Shown here piece after piece: positions 60,181 to 64,000 of a stretch of DNA of 64,000 nt (the stretch's first letter is position 1; every line of letters starts with the position of its first letter). The position numbers were made by a program, and so were the translations under genes. The DNA comes from PGYR01 sp034670025. Its GTDB lineage: Bacteria > Bacteroidota > Ignavibacteria > Kapaibacteriales > UBA2268. The DNA lies in the NCBI GenBank assembly GCA_034670025.1, contig JAXMOE010000001.1:372001-436000 (forward strand), given 5' to 3'. The notes below the pieces were generated by a model. The model saw only the letters and a list, made by a program, of their open reading frames with translations. It searched no databases and was not told the DNA's origin.

Positions 60181-61523
60181 CTCAACATATAGATTGCTAA
60201 GTTGAAGTAAATCAAAAGTCCTGACACATCGACTAATGTGGTTATCAGCGGTCCAGAAATCACTGCCGGATCTAAGTTTAATTTATGTAGTAATATAGGC
60301 AGAAGACTACCAATTATATTAGCCCAAAGTATAAGCACAATTAACGATATACTTATTATCCAAGCTATTTGCATACCGTCGTTCGATTCCAAAAATCCAC
60401 GCAAGAACGCTACAATAGCAAGGGAAAGACCAAGCAATAGCCCAACTACTAATTCTTTTCTAAATACTTTTAACCAATCCTTATACTTTATGTCATCTGT
60501 GGCAATACCACGAATGATTAGTGTGGCAGACTGTGTACCAGAATTACCACCAGTACCAGTTAGTAACGGGATGAATGCCACGAGCGATACCAGTGCCACA
60601 GTTACATAATCATAGTGACTGATAACCGATGCGGTGATAAAATTGGCAAATACCATTGCCATCAGCCACGGAATGCGTTTGAAGTACAATTTGAATATAC
60701 TGGAACTTAGGTACGATTGGTCCAAAGGGTTGATACCAGATGTTCTTTGGAAATCCTCTGTTGCCTCTTCTTCCGATACGTCGTAAATATCATCGAAAGT
60801 TACTATTCCAACTATGTTGCCATTTGAATCAACTACAGGAAGTGCAAGTACATCGTACTTCTCGAACATTCTTACAGCTTCCTCTCTATCGTCGAACGCG
60901 GAAAGAGAGAGGAACGAATCATCCATCAAATCTGATATTCGTCTATCTTCAGAAGACAGAATTATATTTTTTAGCAATATATCGTCAATCAATCTGCCAT
61001 TGTCGTCTGTTACATAGACTCTATATATAGTTTCGCTGTCTTTACCGAACTTACGAATATGTTCAATTGTCTCTGAAATTGTGAAATCCTGTTGTACGGC
61101 CACAAAGTCTGGCGTCATCAATCTACCAATACTTTCTTCGGGATAACCAAGTAAGTACCTTGTTTCCTTCAAATCTTCAGATGAAAGCATGTTGAGTAGT
61201 GATTTGGTAACTTTTGCAGGCAGCTCTTCTAAAAGTGAAGTCCTATCATCGGGTGGCATATCTGCCAGAAGTCGCCTTGTTTCACCGTCTGTTAGTTCAT
61301 TTAGTAACTGATCTTGCTCGTCCGATTCGATATGACCGAAGACCTGAGTCGAAACTTCACGCGGTAAGGCACGGAATAGCAGCACCTTATACTCTTTTTC
61401 AATTTCGAGCAATAGCTCAGCCACTTCTGCTGGTTCCCAACCCTCAAGACCAATACGAAGGTCTTTCCACCTTCGTTGCTTTATTATATCTTCTATTTCT
61501 GGTCTGAGTAGCTCTTTTAGCAT
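60177..61523 (-). CDS. mgtE: magnesium transporter MgtE
   Basis: A 448-residue Mg2+ channel: MgtE N-domain (about 30-130; LLADMPPDDRTSLLEELP), two CBS domains (about 135-255; LMTPDFVAVQQDFTISE) that gate by Mg2+, and five TM helices with the pore motif PLLTGTGGNSGTQSAT. Length and topology are standard. It is transcribed alone; its first 146 bases upstream carry the divergent rpsT promoter. Confidence 0.95.
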   Translation of the reverse strand: MLKELLRPEIEDIIKQRRWKDLRIGLEGWEPAEVAELLLEIEKEYKVLLFRALPREVSTQVFGHIESDEQDQLLNELTDGETRRLLADMPPDDRTSLLEELPAKVTKSLLNMLSSEDLKETRYLLGYPEESIGRLMTPDFVAVQQDFTISETIEHIRKFGKDSETIYRVYVTDDNGRLIDDILLKNIILSSEDRRISDLMDDSFLSLSAFDDREEAVRMFEKYDVLALPVVDSNGNIVGIVTFDDIYDVSEEEATEDFQRTSGINPLDQSYLSSSIFKLYFKRIPWLMAMVFANFITASVISHYDYVTVALVSLVAFIPLLTGTGGNSGTQSATLIIRGIATDDIKYKDWLKVFRKELVVGLLLGLSLAIVAFLRGFLESNDGMQIAWIISISLIVLILWANIIGSLLPILLHKLNLDPAVISGPLITTLVDVSGLLIYFNLAIYMLS

Positions 61524-61596
61524 ATATTGTAGATTGTTGTTAAGTTCAGATTCAAAATAGTTACAAAAAGAATAAATACAAATATTTATTTTAATC

Positions 61597-61628
61597 TTTG
61601 TATTAAATAAACAGATGTGTTATATTTG
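61597..61628 (+). promoter_or_regulatory. Bacteroidota-type promoter for rpsT
   Basis: TTTG at 61597-61600 and TATATTTG at 61621-61628 are 20 bases apart. Predicted start near 61635, about 34 bases before the rpsT ATG. Confidence 0.65.
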
Positions 61629-61668
61629 TAGTCAAATATTTTACAAATAAAGTAATTAAATAAACATT

Positions 61669-61929
61669 ATGGCTAATCATCAATCAGCTGTCAAAAGAAA
61701 TAGACAATCTAAGAAAAGAAATCTTTACAACAGAGAATACAAGAAGCAAGTAAAGGTTGCAGTAAGGGCAGTTAGAGAATCAACTGATTACGAACAAGGA
61801 ATGGAAAAACTATCGGATGCAGTAAAAGTAATCGATAGAGCATCTGCTAAAGGTATTATTCACAAGAATAATGCATCAAGAAGAAAATCAAGACTTTCTA
61901 AGTTTATCAAATCTTTGAAAAAAGGTTAA
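61669..61929 (+). CDS. rpsT: 30S ribosomal protein S20
   Basis: An 86-residue, basic, three-helix protein starting MANHQSAVKRNRQSKKRN and with the C-terminal GIIHKNNASRRKSRLSKFI, the standard S20 pattern. It binds 16S rRNA at the bottom of the small subunit. It is followed 16 bases later by the tRNA-Arg gene and a joint terminator. Confidence 0.97.
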   Translation: MANHQSAVKRNRQSKKRNLYNREYKKQVKVAVRAVRESTDYEQGMEKLSDAVKVIDRASAKGIIHKNNASRRKSRLSKFIKSLKKG

Positions 61930-61945
61930 TAACTGATATACTTAT

Positions 61946-62019
61946 GCACCCGTAGCTCAACTGGATAGAGCATCTGACTACGGATCAGAAGGTTTGGAGT
62001 TCGAATCTCTTCGGGTGTA
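61946..62019 (+). tRNA. tRNA-Arg(ACG)
   Basis: A 74-base tRNA: acceptor GCACCCG / CGGGTGT, D-arm AGCTCAACTGGATAGAGCA, anticodon stem TCTGA-TCAGA with loop CTACGGA (anticodon ACG, normally edited to ICG), T-loop GTTCGAATC. CCA is not encoded. It is probably co-transcribed with rpsT. Confidence 0.97.
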
Positions 62020-62036
62020 CTACAAACTTATACAAT

Positions 62037-62069
62037 AAGCATCTTCATTAGGTTGAAGGTGCTTTTTTT
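62037..62069 (+). terminator. intrinsic terminator after tRNA-Arg
   Basis: Eleven-base arms AAGCATCTTCA (62037-62047) and TGAAGGTGCTT (62054-62064), one G-T pair, then T-run to about 62069. It ends the rpsT-tRNA transcript. Confidence 0.9.
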
Positions 62070-62190
62070 GTATATTGTCAATTGTAAGAATGGAATATTT
62101 TGAAAATTCCCCTCTTCGAGTGATGTATTCGAATTAGTCACAGCGAGGACTGAATGGATTTGGCTTCTGTTTTAGTAAAGAGAAAATTCA

Positions 62191-62269
62191 AAGCCACAGA
62201 GTGGCTTAACATCTGTAGCAATTAAGACCACCAATACAACTGAGCCGCGTAGCGGTTCAACATTATTAG
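62191..62269 (+). repeat. two related hairpin units next to the RHS fragment
   Basis: Unit 1 (62191-62207) is a seven-base stem AAGCCAC / GTGGCTT with triloop AGA followed by AACATCTGTAG; unit 2 (62242-62258) is GAGCCGC / GCGGTTC with triloop GTA followed by AACATTATTAG. Units are 51 bases apart. They differ inside the stems, yet still pair, so the hairpin is conserved. The remainder of 62070-62190 has no gene; it holds decayed-looking sequence with CCCCTCTTCGAG, which resembles intergenic repeat debris. Confidence 0.6.
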
Positions 62270-63136
62270 ATAAAAGACCACTTAGGAAACGTAAGAACAG
62301 TGATTAGCGATATAAAAAATCCATACCCACTTAATGCACCCCCATCTGGGGCAATAAGCACATGGGAATACCTAGCAGATATAAGAAACATAAGCAATAT
62401 GTACCCTTATGGGAAGAGCTACCCAGCAGCTGCGACTTATAGTGCAGATGACGACTACAGATATGGGTTTAATGGTATGGAGAAAGCTAAAGAAGTTGAT
62501 GATAATACAAATTATACTCACTTTAGAAATCTTGACTTAGATTTAGGTAGATGGTGGTCGAGAGACCCCGAAGAATTGAAGTATGTTGGTATGTCTCCTT
62601 ATGTTTCTATGGGAAATAATCCGATATTGTTTAATGATGCTAGGGGGGATGTTTTACATTCTAGAAGTAATTTTCATTCACTATCTGATGTAAAAAGTAT
62701 TGTAATGGAAAAGAATAGATCCTTTATAGACTTATCACTTAATAAAAATGGAAGTTATAATGTTGAGCTAAATTTTAAAGATTTATCTAAACAGCAAATC
62801 GATGCAGTTCTTGCTAATGATAAGGGGCTAACTTTATTAGCGAACATGACCGATTCACAAAATAATATTAATATAAGATCGGAAAATGGTGATAATATAA
62901 GTTTAGATTTGAATACTTTAAATCCACCTCAAAAGAATGCATCAGATAATGGAAAAGATTCTAGAAATAAACTTACATATTTACCGCCAACTGGGTATAA
63001 TGGTCATTTTACACTCTTCGATGGTACTAATATGGAAACTAGTGATTTTCATGGAGACAAAGGACTACAACAGCATCGAAATGCTGGGTATTGGGATAAA
63101 CTTGAAAAAGGACACAAAACCTATTTTGGGAGTTAG
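62270..63136 (+). pseudogene. RHS repeat-associated core C-terminal tip (5' truncated)
   Basis: The frame opens directly after a TAG (62267-62269) with IKDHLGNVRTVISD, the classic start of the last RHS module, continues with DYRYGFNGMEKAKE, NLDLDLGRWWSRDPEE and SPYVSMGNNPILFNDARGD, then a variable C-terminal region of about 160 residues with no cysteine. The whole upstream part of a normal RHS gene is missing. A 278-residue product could start at GTG 62300. The variable part is a candidate toxin or polymorphic tip; I cannot name its activity. Gene spacing with the next lipoprotein (5 bases) suggests an effector-immunity pair. Confidence 0.8.
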
Positions 63137-63141
63137 AGTAA

Positions 63142-63627
63142 ATGAATGTGAAAAAATTACTTACAGTATATATACTATTATTCTTGTTTTTATCATCATT
63201 AAGTTGTAATGAAAATAGCGAGAATAAATACATTAAAAAAATTCTAAAAGAATATACATTATGTGAATGTTTAACTATTGGGAATTATGTTGAAGGAAAT
63301 AAGAACATAGATGCCTCCTCTAGTAGATTATTTCATCTACTTCCAATTGATGCTCAATTATTCAGAAAAATTGATTCTGTTTTAAATAATATCTATTCTA
63401 ATTCAACTTTGAGAGATACAATTGAAGGTGTGGAATTAAATTATTATTTCCATAGATGTTTGAAGTTTTACGAAGGAGCTTTTCTAGATAGTTTAGTGAA
63501 TTCTTTTGATGATCTAATCAAATTAGATGAATATGAACTTAATAATTTGAAGTCTCAATACCAATATGATAGTTTATACATAGAAGAACTAATAATTGAA
63601 TCTCAACAGAAAACAGAAAATGAATAG
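63142..63627 (+). CDS. lipoprotein, candidate Tai4-like immunity protein
   Basis: A 161-residue protein with a lipoprotein signal (lipobox SLSC, C22). Mature positions EYTLCECL (37-44), PIDAQLFRKIDSVLNNIY (68-85) and YYFHRCLKFYEG (101-112) follow the helical and cysteine layout I recall for the Tai4 family of periplasmic immunity proteins against T6SS amidases. It starts 5 bases after the RHS tip, exactly where an immunity gene is expected. The assignment rests on pattern memory and position and needs a profile search. Confidence 0.55.
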   Translation: MNVKKLLTVYILLFLFLSSLSCNENSENKYIKKILKEYTLCECLTIGNYVEGNKNIDASSSRLFHLLPIDAQLFRKIDSVLNNIYSNSTLRDTIEGVELNYYFHRCLKFYEGAFLDSLVNSFDDLIKLDEYELNNLKSQYQYDSLYIEELIIESQQKTENE

Positions 63628-63701
63628 ATTAATAAGAAATGTCAGCTCTTTCTAAGAGACAATAAAGAAGAATAATATAGGAAAACAGAAAAAAGTAGGT
63701 G

Positions 63702-64000
63702 ATGATGAGGGAAGTAAAAAATCCAAATAATAAAGAAAGATTGAAAGCTAAACTATTAAAAATATTTAGCGCTACTTACTTAATAAGTATTTATTTGTTA
63801 TTACTAAATTCATTATGGTACTTTATTAGGCTATTTGTGTTTGATAGAAGAGTTGAAATATCAATGGTTGAAATAGAACACAGTCTTGAATTTATTTTTT
63901 TTATATCTTCTTTAATTGCTTTGTATAGATGCTATAAAATGAATGTTAGAATTACATTTTTAAATATTTTCCTTCGTATTTTGTTCATTAGTTTTTCCTT
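63702..64000 (+). CDS. membrane protein, partial (runs off the window)
   Basis: A frame from the ATG at 63702, preceded by TAGGTG, is open to the window edge (at least 99 residues). It has a basic start (REVKNPNNKERLKAKLLK), then hydrophobic segments around 25-42 (YLISIYLLLLNSLWYFI), 66-77 (EFIFFISSLIAL) and 85-99. It is an inner-membrane protein of unknown family, perhaps part of the accessory RHS patch. Confidence 0.6.
   Translation, partial: MMREVKNPNNKERLKAKLLKIFSATYLISIYLLLLNSLWYFIRLFVFDRRVEISMVEIEHSLEFIFFISSLIALYRCYKMNVRITFLNIFLRILFISFS

Noticed and set aside
63142..63627. RHS tip read as a Tae4 amidase because of the Tai4-like neighbour
   Set aside because: The tip's variable region contains no cysteine, which Tae4 needs, so the neighbour's family does not identify the toxin.

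Overview
The window is a visibly AT-rich, densely packed chromosomal segment from a Gram-negative bacterium of the Bacteroidota (or a close relative in the FCB group). The evidence is the combination of five promoters of the TTTG-N19/20-TAnnTTTG type used by the Bacteroidota primary sigma factor, a secreted peptidase with a type IX secretion sorting domain, a TonB receptor with a carboxypeptidase-regulatory N-terminus followed by a DUF4249-like lipoprotein, a DUF4301 protein, an Rpb6-type RNA polymerase omega subunit, and KDO and diaminopimelate synthesis genes. Genes are closely spaced, often overlap by 1-20 bases, and several start at TTG or GTG. The species cannot be fixed from the sequence alone.

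Layout. 1-4.3 kb (minus): YicC (cut by the edge), a gamma carbonic anhydrase, two overlapping lipoproteins (PQQ-like propeller; SUMF1/IPT), an NlpC/P60 lipoprotein and a 38-residue membrane protein coupled to it. 4.3-7.0 kb (minus): queF-queD, rocD and a lipoate/biotin ligase homologue. 7.1-13.3 kb: DUF4301 (plus), then rdgB, meaB, a lone receiver, an M20 amidohydrolase, dapF and an inositol monophosphatase (minus). 13.4-16.1 kb (plus): SLBB exporter and Wzz-like protein. 16.2-26.2 kb: recN, ftsK and comB (minus), kdsA and a Na/Ca exchanger (plus), an S9 peptidase (minus) and a sorted M28 peptidase (plus). 26.2-30.5 kb (minus): a large uncharacterised cysteine-containing protein, a MarR regulator with a four-cysteine tail, a small CPVC redox protein and a Met/Cys-metabolism PLP enzyme. 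30.6-34.5 kb (plus): TonB receptor, lipoprotein, a small basic protein and rpsU. 34.5-43.2 kb (minus): an outer-membrane protein, ribE, rnr, a GAF/GGDEF-like protein, a secreted protein, ndk and sucD. 43.2-49.2 kb (plus): two sensor kinases and a flavodoxin. 49.2-57.6 kb: nusB (minus), cobB-acpS-rlmB (plus), an amino-acid ABC transporter, an OmpA-like and a WD40 protein, a MerR regulator (minus), rpoZ (plus) and bamD (minus). 57.7-62.0 kb: tRNA-Leu(TAA), a low-complexity lipoprotein, a FadL-like protein, mgtE, rpsT and tRNA-Arg(ACG). 62.1-64.0 kb: an accessory patch with two hairpin repeats, an RHS C-terminal tip lacking the rest of its gene, a candidate immunity lipoprotein and a membrane-protein fragment.

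Most of the window is housekeeping: queuosine, lysine/DAP, KDO, riboflavin, DNA repair and segregation, RNA decay, ribosome proteins and envelope assembly. The parts that stand out are (a) the RHS tip with its Tai4-like neighbour, (b) the cysteine-tailed MarR regulator with a redox gene whose promoter spacer holds a palindrome, (c) the uncharacterised 635-residue family, (d) rpsU with a strong Shine-Dalgarno sequence, and (e) a split pair of sensor kinases. There is no gene-free stretch longer than 300 bases, and I see no CRISPR array, rRNA or intact insertion sequence.
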